A stretch of 49,292 nucleotides of DNA from Terrimicrobiaceae bacterium (GCA_021463905.1 JAJTZA010000068.1:1-49292), one strand, 5' to 3'; counted from the stretch's first letter, positions 25,238 to 33,941 are shown. Program-made: numbers and translations. Notes: generated by a model not told the origin, from the sequence alone.

Positions 25238-28003
25238 TCAGTCCACAAACGCCGCCCCCTCGGAGCGCAGGAAATACGTGAATCGCCGCAGGGCCTTCGC
25301 GGTTTGTTCCTCATCAGTCCCGCCGATCCAGATGGTGGTTTGGTCGCTGGGGGAATCCACCGAATCCCTGATCCATGAATAATTTTCAGGGTGTTTTTTC
25401 ATCCCGTTCGGTTTTCCGATGACGATGCGGACTTTTCCTTCCCCTCCCACGGGCAGCTCTTGCCCGGCCGCGTTTTTGATGGCGGATTGCAGGACGGAAA
25501 CATCCCCCGTGGCCTCGATGCTTGCGACGGGTTGGCCGTCCACGATGAGCGGGATGTTGTGCCAGAACAGACTCGGCTGAATGCCCGTCTGTCTGGCCAG
25601 TCCGCGCAATTCGTCGAGGATGGCCAGCACTTCGTTTTTGGCGGCGGCATATTCCTCGCGGGTGGCGTTGATCAATTCGCTTTTGATCTGGTGGTATTGG
25701 CGGAGTTTCCAGCGCAGCAGGCTTCCCTCGTCTTTGCCGACGATTCTTTCCGCCCTTTGCCGCAGCGCCGCGGGCACGTGGTCGCCCAGTTTGTGCAAAT
25801 ACCAGTTCATCACCGCCGCGAGGTTCGCCTCCTCCATGCTCTCGCGGATTCCCTCGATGAAGGGGCTGTCCACCAGCGGCGCGTCGAGGTCGTCCATGTG
25901 GAGATAACCGACAAACCTCTCGCCGCCGATGCCGCGGTCGGCACGGGAGTCGGCATAATAAATCCAACCCTTGAAATACGGATTCGGCGAACAATAGTCC
26001 GCGCCGCGAGCCCACGTCTCCCAGCCGATCATACGCGATGCGCTGGCGTTTTTGCGCACTTCCGTGCCGCGTCCTTCGCCCGCTCCGTAGGTGCCGACCA
26101 GTTCGCCTTCCGGCAGCTGGATTTTGCCTTCGTGCACCCAATCCATGAAGGTGCCGAGGTGCAGTCGGTTCAGCGTCCACGCGCCGACGGTGCGGCTGAG
26201 TTCCTCGGTAAACTTGAAATCCGCGACGGCCGGCGTGGTGAAGCTCGAAATGGATTTCCAGCCCGCTTCGGCAAGATCTTCGCTCCACGGGAGGAAGCGT
26301 TCCTTCAATTCCGTCACGCTCATTTCGTCGCCCATCGAGACATAGGCGTTGCGGATGCCCATGTCTTTCAGGTAACGGTTGAACTCCCGCAGATACCATT
26401 GCCGGATGGCCTTTTCCTGCGCCTCATCCGCGTTCATGCGTTTGGCCAGCCCCCGGATGGATTCCGTCAGGTTCTGCGTGATGCGGAAATACGTCAGATT
26501 ATGCTCCAGCGCGGCGTTGATGTAGGCATCCATCGAGGAGAAATCAATCACCGGCGGATTTTCCGAGGCGATGGCTTCCAGGTTGTTTTTGAGAAATGCG
26601 GCATCCAGTTTTTTCCCATCCACGGTAAATGTCTCCGGGCGCAAAGTATTGATGAGCGACCATTCAAAGCCGTGGTCGCGCAGATTGCGCTTGAACCGCA
26701 GGGCGGGAGCGGCGTCGTTCACATCGCCATAGACATGGCCGAAAGGTTGCGCCGTGATGATGCGGCGTTTCGGTACGCGCACCGGATGCAGCGTGACATC
26801 CATCGCGACTTCGCCGACCGGTTCGCCCCCAACGGAAAATGCGATCTTCCCTGCGTGATGCCCTGACGGCAGGCCGTGCGAATCGAATTTAAGCCAGAAA
26901 ATGCGCGTCTCTCCCGCGCCGATGTTCACGGCCTCTTCGCCCTTCGGCTCCACGGCCTCCGGCGGCATGAGCCAGAAGGGGACTTCACGCGCGATCTCCG
27001 GATCTTTTGGCCACGGAATCGGATCCGGTTTATCTTGCACAAAGACAGTCAAAGCTCCGGTCGGCAGGCCCTCTACCTTCCAGGTGACGAAACCGCCTTT
27101 CCCGAGATCGGTGAGATTCAGTTGCAGCGCTTCGTATTCGTCGAGGGCGAGATTGAAGGACAGCGCGGTGATCAATTCACTTTCGGCAGGCAAGGGTGGC
27201 AGGAAGATCGCGCCTTTTTCCGTGCCGCGCTGCCATTCGCGGTTCCAGAGGAGGAAGCGCTTTTTTTTGGCCTTCCACTCCTCAGTTTGCGCGCGTTGCC
27301 AGTCGGTGTGCGTCAGCGGATTCGCTTCGGCGAGGATGTTGCGGATGAGGGCAAGATAGGAATCGGAGTCCTGCAAATGCGGGGATTTCGCCCCGCGCAG
27401 CCGGAACACTTCATGCCCAAGATAATAAACGCGCCCCTGACCGACAACCCTGCGCGCGACCAGGGCCTGATCGCCGGTACCACTGCCGATGAGCACCTGC
27501 ACATCGTCCGCCAGATTGCCCACGCCCTGCTCTCCCGCGATCCAGGAGGGACGCCCCGTGATGCCCAGGAGCACCGGATCCTGGGCAATCATGGCCTCTT
27601 CGGGCGCGAGGGACTTGATGCCCTGCTGTTTCATGCCCAGCCATTCGTAAAGCGCGTCTGCCGATCCGGCATCGGCCATGTGGCGCGGAGCCTGCTGAAT
27701 GAGAAGCAGGCGACCGCCCTGCTCCAGATATTTGCGGATGATGCGGTGTTCTTCTGCGGTATAAGGCCGCTCCTGCGAAGTGGAAATGACGATCAGCGCG
27801 TATTTTTCAAACTCCTCCGCCGGAAGAAACCTGCCCCGCGTCTCGAAGATCCAGTCTTCCCGATCGAGGATGTTGCGCGTGATGCTGGTAACTTCGTGTA
27901 TGCCGTAGCTGTCGCCAACAAGAGCGATGGGAAGGGCGTCCTTCGCGGAAGAAGTCAGGGCGCAGACGAGGCAGGAAATGGTGATGAGGAGGCGGATGTG
28001 CAT
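25238..28003 (-). CDS. Exported GH123/DUF4091-like glycosidase with N-terminal GATase-like domain, paralogue 2
   Basis: 921 residues with a short signal (MHIRLLITISCLVCALTSSA). It is collinear with the 12661-15465 protein: IALVGDSYGIHEVTSITRNI, LEQGGRLLLIQQAPRHM, the sandwich LPTGALTVFVQDKPDPIPWP, the candidate catalytic AYVSMGDEMSVTELKE, and DYCSPNPYFKGWIYYAD. The retained GDE in both copies supports it as functional. It starts 16 bp after a 33-codon ORF that itself follows the operator element at 28124. Extracellular or periplasmic hydrolysis of an amino-sugar-containing glycan would fit a GH123 relationship, but the substrate is not shown. Confidence 0.66.
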   Translation of the reverse strand: MHIRLLITISCLVCALTSSAKDALPIALVGDSYGIHEVTSITRNILDREDWIFETRGRFLPAEEFEKYALIVISTSQERPYTAEEHRIIRKYLEQGGRLLLIQQAPRHMADAGSADALYEWLGMKQQGIKSLAPEEAMIAQDPVLLGITGRPSWIAGEQGVGNLADDVQVLIGSGTGDQALVARRVVGQGRVYYLGHEVFRLRGAKSPHLQDSDSYLALIRNILAEANPLTHTDWQRAQTEEWKAKKKRFLLWNREWQRGTEKGAIFLPPLPAESELITALSFNLALDEYEALQLNLTDLGKGGFVTWKVEGLPTGALTVFVQDKPDPIPWPKDPEIAREVPFWLMPPEAVEPKGEEAVNIGAGETRIFWLKFDSHGLPSGHHAGKIAFSVGGEPVGEVAMDVTLHPVRVPKRRIITAQPFGHVYGDVNDAAPALRFKRNLRDHGFEWSLINTLRPETFTVDGKKLDAAFLKNNLEAIASENPPVIDFSSMDAYINAALEHNLTYFRITQNLTESIRGLAKRMNADEAQEKAIRQWYLREFNRYLKDMGIRNAYVSMGDEMSVTELKERFLPWSEDLAEAGWKSISSFTTPAVADFKFTEELSRTVGAWTLNRLHLGTFMDWVHEGKIQLPEGELVGTYGAGEGRGTEVRKNASASRMIGWETWARGADYCSPNPYFKGWIYYADSRADRGIGGERFVGYLHMDDLDAPLVDSPFIEGIRESMEEANLAAVMNWYLHKLGDHVPAALRQRAERIVGKDEGSLLRWKLRQYHQIKSELINATREEYAAAKNEVLAILDELRGLARQTGIQPSLFWHNIPLIVDGQPVASIEATGDVSVLQSAIKNAAGQELPVGGEGKVRIVIGKPNGMKKHPENYSWIRDSVDSPSDQTTIWIGGTDEEQTAKALRRFTYFLRSEGAAFVD

Positions 28004-28019
28004 AGTGGAGAGTTATGAG

Positions 28020-28121
28020 TTAAGTAAGAGTAAGCACGGAGACTGGAAACAGGTGCATGGGGATCGCGCCCGCGAAAGAGAGGGTGAGTATCTTGATGCG
28101 AGGAACAATGTGTGCTTTCAT
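28020..28121 (-). CDS. Small ORF directly after operator element d
   Basis: 33 codons (begins MKAHIVPRIKILTLSFAG), too short for the ORF track except as the end of a longer shadow. The ATG is 2 bp from the operator element, the same geometry as the PEP-CTERM gene in the paralogous operon, whose product begins MKTPILFRV. It may be a leader peptide or the stub of a deleted PEP-CTERM gene. The GH-like start follows 16 bp after its stop. Translation is not proven. Confidence 0.4.
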   Translation of the reverse strand: MKAHIVPRIKILTLSFAGAIPMHLFPVSVLTLT

Positions 28122-28123
28122 GG

Positions 28124-28139
28124 TGACCACATGATACCA
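28124..28139 (-). promoter_or_regulatory. Island operator element, copy d
   Basis: On the minus strand TGGTATCATGTGGTCA, halves 10 bp apart, 2 bp before a 33-codon ORF and 120 bp before the GH-like start. TTGGAA, 16 bp upstream of TATCAT, forms a promoter-like pair overlapping the first half. Confidence 0.65.
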
Positions 28140-28216
28140 GATAGGGAGCCGCTTCCAAGGAAACATTAGCGACGTCGGCGTCTTTTTTTTGGGGGGAGGT
28201 GTACCGTGCAAAATCG

Positions 28217-28245
28217 GGGGGCACGAGCGGGGCGCCCGTGCCCCC
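28217..28245. repeat. GC-rich perfect hairpin
   Basis: GGGGGCACG and CGTGCCCCC form a 9-bp perfect stem with an 11-base loop. It lies between operator d and the vapBC remnant. It resembles interspersed palindromes common in these lineages rather than a terminator, since no T-run follows. Confidence 0.5.
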
Positions 28246-28304
28246 TGTGCGTCAAAAAACACACAGGATTTGACAAGGCGGAAATCTGGCTAAATTGGCC
28301 AACT

Positions 28305-28531
28305 ATGGAAACAACGATTCTGGCGGCGAAAAACCAGTTATCCCTGCTGCTGCGCAAGGCGGAGGCGGGGAGGAGGTTTTTATCCGTCGCGGCATCAGGG
28401 GGCCGTTGTTTTAGATAACATCCGTTGTCCCCGTGAAATCCCGCACCCTTGCCCCCGACCCTCGCTGGAAAAACCAGATCCGGTATGAGGATGCGGATAT
28501 TTGGGAATCCGAGTGGAAGGATGCGGAATGA
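28305..28531 (+). pseudogene. Phd/YefM-VapB-type antitoxin remnant
   Basis: The N-terminus METTILAAKNQLSLLLRKAEAG is typical of Phd-type antitoxins. It should continue with EEVFIRRG, but that is in another frame, which then stops. The C-terminus DPRWKNQIRYEDADIWESE is intact and ends in GAATGA, overlapping the toxin start. The span is not a multiple of three and includes at least one frameshift, so no full antitoxin can be made. Confidence 0.75.
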
Positions 28532-28673
28532 TTTCGCATGTTCTGGACACCTGCGCGTTGCTTGATCTTGCGACCGGATGATTCTTGCCCTCGCCCTCTC
28601 CGCCAACGCGGCCATTTTCACAACAGACACGCGATTCCACGACTATCCGGCGCGTGTGATCCGCCACCGCTGA
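28528..28673 (+). pseudogene. VapC-type PIN toxin remnant (core deleted)
   Basis: The start MISHVLDTCALLDLATG, with the first PIN Asp, is followed immediately by a stop. The next codons in another frame give the family C-terminus ALALSANAAIFTTDTRFHDY with the last PIN acidic residues. About 80 central residues, including the middle acidic ligands, are missing. The toxin is dead. From here to 28790 I see nothing else but the promoter of the next operon. Confidence 0.78.
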
Positions 28674-28789
28674 GCCAGTATCTCGCCGCGCTCGGAGCAG
28701 CTCTCTTCGGCCTCATCAGCGGTGAATTTTTGGGCGGATCGCGCTTACGCGCGGATTTGGGTTTTCCCATCGCTCTTGACAAAAATACG

Positions 28790-28805
28790 GAACCACTAGA
28801 TACCT
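28790..28805 (-). promoter_or_regulatory. Island operator element, copy e (reverse relative to gene)
   Basis: Plus strand GAACCACTAGATACCT, i.e. AGGTAT-CTAG-TGGTTC on the minus strand, 10-bp period. It ends 6 bp before ATG 28812. A consensus TTGACA at 28776-28781 stands 17 bp upstream of GATACC inside the element. Confidence 0.65.
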
Positions 28806-28811
28806 CAACAC

Positions 28812-30803
28812 ATGACATTTTTTTCCGTTGTTGCCGCAGCTTTTCTTTTTTTGGTTTCTTCCGCTCTGAACGCCCAAAAAGTCATGTCCTCTCATCCCCC
28901 CCTTCACACGCCCGTTTTCTCCGGCGAGACCAGTTTACCGGAGACGGGATGCTATTTCGTGGATGCCCAGGCAGGGGATGACGCAGGGCCGGGGACGAAG
29001 GACAAGCCGTGGCGGACGGTGCAGGCCAGCCTGCGCAAGCTGGAACCGGGGGATACGCTGGTACTGCGTGGGGGGGTCTATTTTGAGAATGTGTATTGCG
29101 CCATCACGGGAACGCCGGAGAAGCCGATCACCGTGCGCGGGTATCCGGGCGAGACAGCGGTGCTGGATGGCGGGTATGCGGAGTTCCAGAACGACCCGGC
29201 CAATGCTTGGGTGCCGGGGGAGGCACCGGGGGAATTTGTTTCCAAAAACAGCTACCGCAACATCCGCGACGTTCTCGGATTGTTCGGGGATTCCAACGTG
29301 GGATTGCAGACGTATTGGCACAAGGACTATCTGCTGACGGAGAGCGAAACAACGGCGGCGGGAAATGCCGTGCCGTTTTATTGCGGGCCGGGAATTTTTT
29401 ATGATAAGGCCACCGGGAAAATCCACGTGCGGCTGGCGCACACGCATCAGAAGCGCACGGGGTTTGTCAATTATGTGGGGGAAACCGACCCGCGCAAGCT
29501 GCCGCTGGTCATCGCGCCGTTCCGCTCTGTGCCGCTTTTTCTCGATCAGGCGATGCACCTTCGCCTGCGCGATCTGGTGATTCGCGGCGGGGGACTCAAC
29601 ACGATGGTCATGCACTTCGCGGTGGATGTGAAGCTGGATTACGTGACGATCTACGGAGGCTCCTATTGTCTGCGGGCGAAAAACAGCGGGCCGGTGGCAA
29701 TCAGCAATTCGGCCTTGGTCGGACAGATTCCGCCGTGGGGTTATTGGAGCGACAACGCGCTGCAAACTTACGACGGGACGTATTACGATCCATGGACGCA
29801 GCCGGAGGAGCCTCGCGCGGCACGCAACGTCGCCCGCCTGCCCACGCACGCGCTGTTGGTGACAGAAGGCGCGGAGGAGTCGGATATTTTCGCCCTGCCG
29901 TTCAACAACCGCTGGACGGTGACACAATGCGAGTTCATGGATTCACACGACGGCGTTTATTTCAACGGGCGGAAAATGGAGTTGAACCATTGCCTGATGC
30001 AGCGCGTGCAGGACGACGGATTTTATCTCAGCAGTCCCACGCCGCAGAACATCATTGACGAGACGCATATTTACAGCAACTGCATCATCGGGAGCATCGC
30101 GCCGTTCGGCGCACATCTGCGCGGAGCAACGAGTGGACAGATTTTTGTCTATGGCAACATCGTTGATATGCGCCCTCTCACCCAGATGTATCGCCCGAGC
30201 GAGAAATGGCCTGAGGGCCGCTTCATAACCCACGCTCTTTTCACCGTTCACGGGCGGGGCAAACCGCATGGCATGGAAAACATCGGCTTTTATCACAACA
30301 CCTGCGTGTTTGATCGGGGAGTACTGGCCGGAATAACTTGGAACCGCACGCATCCCGACACCGTGCGCGAAGTGTTTAATAACCTTTTTGTCTATCTGGA
30401 GAAACTTCCATCCGTGGAGCTGAACCAGCCGCTGGATGGATTGGTCAATATGGACGGCAACCTGCATTGGGCGCCGGGGAACAACCCCGCTTCGCCGGAC
30501 GAGTGGATCGCCAGCATCCGCGACTCCGTGGCTTCGCGGGAGAATGTGAGCCGTTGGGGCGGTGCTCTTTGGGAACTGCACTCCCGCTATGGTGACCCGA
30601 AATTCCGCAAATGGAGCGTGGAAAAACTGACAGGCAATGACTACCGCCTCGAAAGCGACAGCCCGGCGAAAACGCTGGCGGTGGACTTTCCCAAAAAGGC
30701 CATGCTGCGCGGTGGCGTGGCCGGCCCGGCGGCGGGCGCCTTACAGGGCGATGAACAACTCAAGGTGGGCATCAACCGGCGGGTGACGACGGGAGATTTT
30801 TGA
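28812..30803 (+). CDS. Exported right-handed beta-helix (DUF1565-like) protein
   Basis: 663 residues with a clear signal peptide (VVAAAFLFLVSSALNAQ). Residues about 48-120 carry the DUF1565 entry motif (YFVDAQAGDDAGPGTKDKPW, LEPGDTLVLRGGVYFENV). Parallel beta-helix coils follow (HLRLRDLVIRGGGLNTMVMH, CEFMDSHDGVYFNGRKMELN, NIGFYHNTCVFDRGVL). Such proteins are often polysaccharide lyases or epimerases; no catalytic set is certain here. ATG 28812 follows operator copy e by 6 bp. The stop overlaps the TTG start of the next gene. It would act outside the cytoplasm on the same substrate as the neighbouring GH-like enzymes, by inference. Confidence 0.78.
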   Translation: MTFFSVVAAAFLFLVSSALNAQKVMSSHPPLHTPVFSGETSLPETGCYFVDAQAGDDAGPGTKDKPWRTVQASLRKLEPGDTLVLRGGVYFENVYCAITGTPEKPITVRGYPGETAVLDGGYAEFQNDPANAWVPGEAPGEFVSKNSYRNIRDVLGLFGDSNVGLQTYWHKDYLLTESETTAAGNAVPFYCGPGIFYDKATGKIHVRLAHTHQKRTGFVNYVGETDPRKLPLVIAPFRSVPLFLDQAMHLRLRDLVIRGGGLNTMVMHFAVDVKLDYVTIYGGSYCLRAKNSGPVAISNSALVGQIPPWGYWSDNALQTYDGTYYDPWTQPEEPRAARNVARLPTHALLVTEGAEESDIFALPFNNRWTVTQCEFMDSHDGVYFNGRKMELNHCLMQRVQDDGFYLSSPTPQNIIDETHIYSNCIIGSIAPFGAHLRGATSGQIFVYGNIVDMRPLTQMYRPSEKWPEGRFITHALFTVHGRGKPHGMENIGFYHNTCVFDRGVLAGITWNRTHPDTVREVFNNLFVYLEKLPSVELNQPLDGLVNMDGNLHWAPGNNPASPDEWIASIRDSVASRENVSRWGGALWELHSRYGDPKFRKWSVEKLTGNDYRLESDSPAKTLAVDFPKKAMLRGGVAGPAAGALQGDEQLKVGINRRVTTGDF

Positions 30804-31507
30804 AAACGCCGGACATCACGCGGAGATTCGTCCCGCCCGTCGCGGGCATGGATCTTGAACAGGCCCTGAATTACACCTCCGCCGACGGAGTACCGCTGGA
30901 ATGGTTTTATACCAGCTATACTTATCCGCGCACCTTTTACGCACCGGGTTCGCGGCCTGAGCTGGAGCGTTTTCTGGACGCCCCGCCCGCCGTGGCCGGG
31001 GAGGGAAATGATGGACTGTCGGCGTTGGTGCGGCGGGTCTATGAGACGGTGCGGCATTATTCGCTGTTGGGATTTCACGGGCCGAAGAACCGGGGTTTTT
31101 CCGAGGAGGAACTCTTGCGCAGCGGGGAAGGATGGTGCAACGAACAGGCCCGCGTGCTCTGTGTGCTGGCGCAAATCTGCGGATGGCCGGCGCGTCTGGT
31201 TTTTGCGGGGATGCGCAACAGGAAGGGGCACGTTCTGGTGGAAATTTTTCATCAGGGGCAGTGGGTGCTTGTTGACCAGACGGCGGCCTATATTTTCCAG
31301 ACCGGAGACGGTCGTTGGGCCAATGTGCTGACCATGAAGACGGAAGCCGCCGCCGGAATCTCCGCGCGTTACCACGCCGCGCTTCAGGCGGAAAGGGAAA
31401 AAGCCAAAAGCCTGAAAGACTGGGAAATCATCGTGCCTTACGGCATGGTGGATGACCCGCTGGAACTATTTTTTTCCGTGGGGTACGGCAATTATTTTGT
31501 GCATTGA
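30800..31507 (+). CDS. Transglutaminase-like cysteine protein, TTG start
   Basis: 235 residues. The start is a TTG at 30800-30802 sharing bases with the TGA of the previous gene, implying translational coupling. A transglutaminase-like Cys-His-Asp triad is visible: SGEGWCNEQARVLCVLAQ (Cys), RKGHVLVEIF (His) and QWVLVDQT (Asp). This fold covers transglutaminases, peptidases and deamidases. No signal peptide is seen, unlike its exported partner. Function in the operon is unknown. Confidence 0.72.
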   Translation: MKTPDITRRFVPPVAGMDLEQALNYTSADGVPLEWFYTSYTYPRTFYAPGSRPELERFLDAPPAVAGEGNDGLSALVRRVYETVRHYSLLGFHGPKNRGFSEEELLRSGEGWCNEQARVLCVLAQICGWPARLVFAGMRNRKGHVLVEIFHQGQWVLVDQTAAYIFQTGDGRWANVLTMKTEAAAGISARYHAALQAEREKAKSLKDWEIIVPYGMVDDPLELFFSVGYGNYFVH

Positions 31508-31534
31508 GGAGAGGCATTGTTGATATCCTCCAGT

Positions 31535-31858
31535 CTAGGATTCAAAAATCATCTCCACATAATCTCCAGCCGACAGGGTTTTCAGAATCTCAAGGATAGA
31601 GTCACCCTTGGTTTTGAGTATGGGCCAATGGTTGGTGGGGAGAACCAGCAGAGGAATGGTTCGCACAGCCAGGTTTTGCTGGTAGCCCAGGTTCTGGTCG
31701 CTGGTTACAAACACCTCAAACCCATGCGTCTGCACCAGCCGTAACAAATCGCCGTTTTGCGCGCCGCCCCACCCCATTTGCTGAGCGGTGGAACAGGCGT
31801 GACCGATCAGCAATTTTTCGACGGGGCGGGGCACGCATTCATCAAGAAAAATTCTCAA
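31535..31858 (-). CDS. DUF5615 PIN-like toxin
   Basis: 107 residues. The N-terminus MRIFLDECVPRPVEKLL, then GWGGAQNGDLLRLVQTHGFEVFVTSDQNLGYQQNL, matches the DUF5615 (Mut7-C-like) PIN fold: Asp-Glu in the first strand, an NGDLL motif and TSDxN. These are predicted RNases paired with DUF433 proteins. Its start overlaps the antitoxin stop by ATGA. It is convergent with the transglutaminase gene. Confidence 0.82.
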   Translation of the reverse strand: MRIFLDECVPRPVEKLLIGHACSTAQQMGWGGAQNGDLLRLVQTHGFEVFVTSDQNLGYQQNLAVRTIPLLVLPTNHWPILKTKGDSILEILKTLSAGDYVEMIFES

Positions 31859-32088
31859 GCCATCCCCGCTGTTTCCAGAGCTTCCTGCCGCGAATGTGTC
31901 AGGATGGCAATGGCATCTCTCCGTTTTACTGTCGGGAAATGGTCTAGAAATTCTTCGAGCCCCAGGCCGTCCATGAGGTAATCGAACAAGGTCGAAATGG
32001 GAACGCGCGTGCCTCGAATTACAGGAGTTCCTCCCATAATCCCCTGGTCTGTCACAATGGGGTTTGTCGCTTCCATGAGAACAACCAT
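31855..32088 (-). CDS. DUF433 antitoxin
   Basis: 77 residues, or 72 from the internal Met at 32073. GGTPVIRGTRVPISTLFDYLMDGLGLEEFLDHFPTV is the DUF433 signature, a winged-helix-like DNA-binding antitoxin; AIAILTHSRQEAL is the usual C-terminal helix. It forms a type II pair with the DUF5615 protein. The 115 bp upstream contain no recognisable gene. Confidence 0.84.
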   Translation of the reverse strand: MVVLMEATNPIVTDQGIMGGTPVIRGTRVPISTLFDYLMDGLGLEEFLDHFPTVKRRDAIAILTHSRQEALETAGMA

Positions 32089-32203
32089 GCCATTTTTTTT
32101 GCCTTGTTCAAATGGAAAAATCCGATGGCGCGGAGAAGCTAAGAACGGAAGAGTGAGGTGAGTGGTGCGCCAGTGTATTAAAATTTACAACTTGCGGAGC
32201 GCG

Positions 32204-33244
32204 TCAATCCGGCTGCTTGAGATGCTGGGCCAAAAATTCGCAGATGAGCGCCTTGGAATCCGGCGGCACGGCGTGCCCCTGGCCGTGGATATAGAATGCG
32301 AGGTTCTGCGGTTGTTCCAGCAGGCCGTAGAGTTCGCCGAGTTTCAGAAGCATGAGGGCACGCTGCCGTTGGGTGGGGATGTGGCATAGCGGGTCATTCC
32401 ACGCGGAAATGTCGAGGAAGGCGCGCGGCGCGATGAGGGCGATGATCTCGTGCATGTCAATGGGCGGGGCTTCGCCGCGCAGCAGGCTTTCGCGGAGATG
32501 ACGAAAATAGATATACCAGCGATCCCGCGCCCATTTCTCCACCTGCGGATTGTGCCGGAAAAACGTGCTGCCACAATTGTAGACGGCCGCCTTCAGGCGT
32601 TCGTCATAGGCCGCGAGAAAATAGGCGCCGTGTCCGCCGAGCGAATGTCCCATGACGCCGAGCCGCGAGGCATCCACTTCGGGAAGTGAGGAGAGAATGT
32701 CCACGGCCAGCGAATGTTCGTAGGTGAATTTACCAACCGCCGTCCATTCAGGATGCTTGTCGTAAAAGCGTTTCGTGTCGTAGGGGCCTTCCGGCGGAAT
32801 GCGTGTGCCGGAGACAAAATGTTCCGGCGCAATGACGGCAAATCCGCGCCGGCAGAGGTGGTCGAGATGGGCTTCCTCCGGCGCTCCTTCGAGTCCGACG
32901 GTCTGGCGCAAACCCTGTGGGGTGGTGCCATGCAGCGCGACGACTCCCGGCAATGGCCCCGTGGGATTCAGGGGGATTCCCACTGCGGCCAGTGCGCGAT
33001 CCTCGGATTCCGTCTGATAACTGATCCAGCGCAGACGATAGGATCCATCAACAATCTGCTCGTCCTCGATGCGTGTGTCCTTCGGCACGGGCGGCGGTTT
33101 GGCCTCATCCCGAATGAGTTCGAGAAAGCGTTTCCTGAGCGTTTCCCTTCGTTTCTGCCAGTGCCCGGCGTCTTCGATTCCCACCAGCAAATCATCCCAC
33201 GAGGACTGAATTGCGGGTACTTCGGAATGCAGGCGTGCGGTCAT
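32204..33244 (-). CDS. Alpha/beta-hydrolase esterase (dienelactone hydrolase/acetyl-esterase-like)
   Basis: 346 residues from ATG 33244 (MTARLHSEV), which overlaps the stop of the GATase-like gene (ATGA); the track start at 33286 lies inside that gene. The nucleophile elbow is GHSLGGHG, the oxyanion strand GVVALHGTTP and the His is in IHGQGHAVPPDS. An Asp is likely in FLDISAWNDPL. No signal peptide is seen. The layout resembles acetyl-xylan-esterase/abhydrolase-7 proteins of sugar clusters, which remove acyl groups from oligosaccharides. Coupled translation with a GATase-like exported protein suggests a shared pathway. Confidence 0.8.
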   Translation of the reverse strand: MTARLHSEVPAIQSSWDDLLVGIEDAGHWQKRRETLRKRFLELIRDEAKPPPVPKDTRIEDEQIVDGSYRLRWISYQTESEDRALAAVGIPLNPTGPLPGVVALHGTTPQGLRQTVGLEGAPEEAHLDHLCRRGFAVIAPEHFVSGTRIPPEGPYDTKRFYDKHPEWTAVGKFTYEHSLAVDILSSLPEVDASRLGVMGHSLGGHGAYFLAAYDERLKAAVYNCGSTFFRHNPQVEKWARDRWYIYFRHLRESLLRGEAPPIDMHEIIALIAPRAFLDISAWNDPLCHIPTQRQRALMLLKLGELYGLLEQPQNLAFYIHGQGHAVPPDSKALICEFLAQHLKQPD

Positions 33245-33939
33245 TTTGCGGTGTCGTTGAAAATATTTTTTAGGATTTGCACCCATCCCTCGACCCCGCC
33301 CTGCTGGCCAGATTTGGATTCATTGAGCAAGCGGAAGAGTTCGGAGCCGAGGTAGTAGAGTTTCCCTTGGCCCAAGCGTCGCTCCCCGACCAAAATGTAG
33401 GTGTCCGTTCCAATTAAATTTTCCCAATCCAGGCTTTTGAGAAACACGTTTCCCTGGAGCCAGAACGGGTGCCCGACTTCAAGCGCACCGGCCAGAAGAG
33501 GCGAATCGGGCTGGCGAACCTCGCACTCCGCTCCTTCTCGCACATAAAAACTCGGCCCGAAGAGAAACCCTCCCTTCGCCCCGTCAGGAAACATTTTGGG
33601 TGCCTGTCGGATCAACAAAAGTCGGCCACCCTTCTCAACATAATTGCGGATTTTTTCGGACTCTTCGATGGTATAACCCCGCTCGGCGTCCAGCCCCGCC
33701 AACACGACCATACCAAAGTTTCCGTAGTCATCGGCGGCCAAAAACTCCCCGACGTCTTCATAGGGCATAGATTGCAGATCCCGATTGAAGAGCATGTTGA
33801 TGATGCTCTCCGCCTCCCTACGCCCATATCCCTGCCCGGCCAGCGCAATTTTTTCTTCCGCCTGGCTCAGGCTGGAGGAAAGACCTAAAAATACGACGAG
33901 GAGTGAAACAACAACGCACCGTAAAAATGGAGGCTTCAT
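33241..33939 (-). CDS. Stand-alone exported GATase/ThuA-like domain protein
   Basis: 232 residues with a signal peptide (VVVSLLVVFLGLSSSLSQA). It is the N-terminal domain of the two large GH-like proteins as a separate gene: KIALAGQGYGRREAESIINM, YVEKGGRLLLIRQAPKMF and GKLYYLGSELFRLLN each match those proteins. No nucleophile Cys or Asp-His pair typical of active glutaminase domains is evident, so it may bind sugars or partners rather than catalyse. ATG 33939 is 2 bp from operator copy f. The fission of a domain that is fused elsewhere suggests it can act in trans. Confidence 0.7.
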   Translation of the reverse strand: MKPPFLRCVVVSLLVVFLGLSSSLSQAEEKIALAGQGYGRREAESIINMLFNRDLQSMPYEDVGEFLAADDYGNFGMVVLAGLDAERGYTIEESEKIRNYVEKGGRLLLIRQAPKMFPDGAKGGFLFGPSFYVREGAECEVRQPDSPLLAGALEVGHPFWLQGNVFLKSLDWENLIGTDTYILVGERRLGQGKLYYLGSELFRLLNESKSGQQGGVEGWVQILKNIFNDTAK

Positions 33940-33941
33940 AA

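Noticed and set aside
25391-26866. 491-aa plus-strand ORF
   Set aside because: It is antisense to the conserved GH-like gene 25238-28003 and contains no recognisable domain; GC-rich codons leave the opposite frame open.
28166-28630. 154-aa minus-strand ORF
   Set aside because: It is antisense to the vapBC remnants, which are recognised by family motifs on the plus strand.
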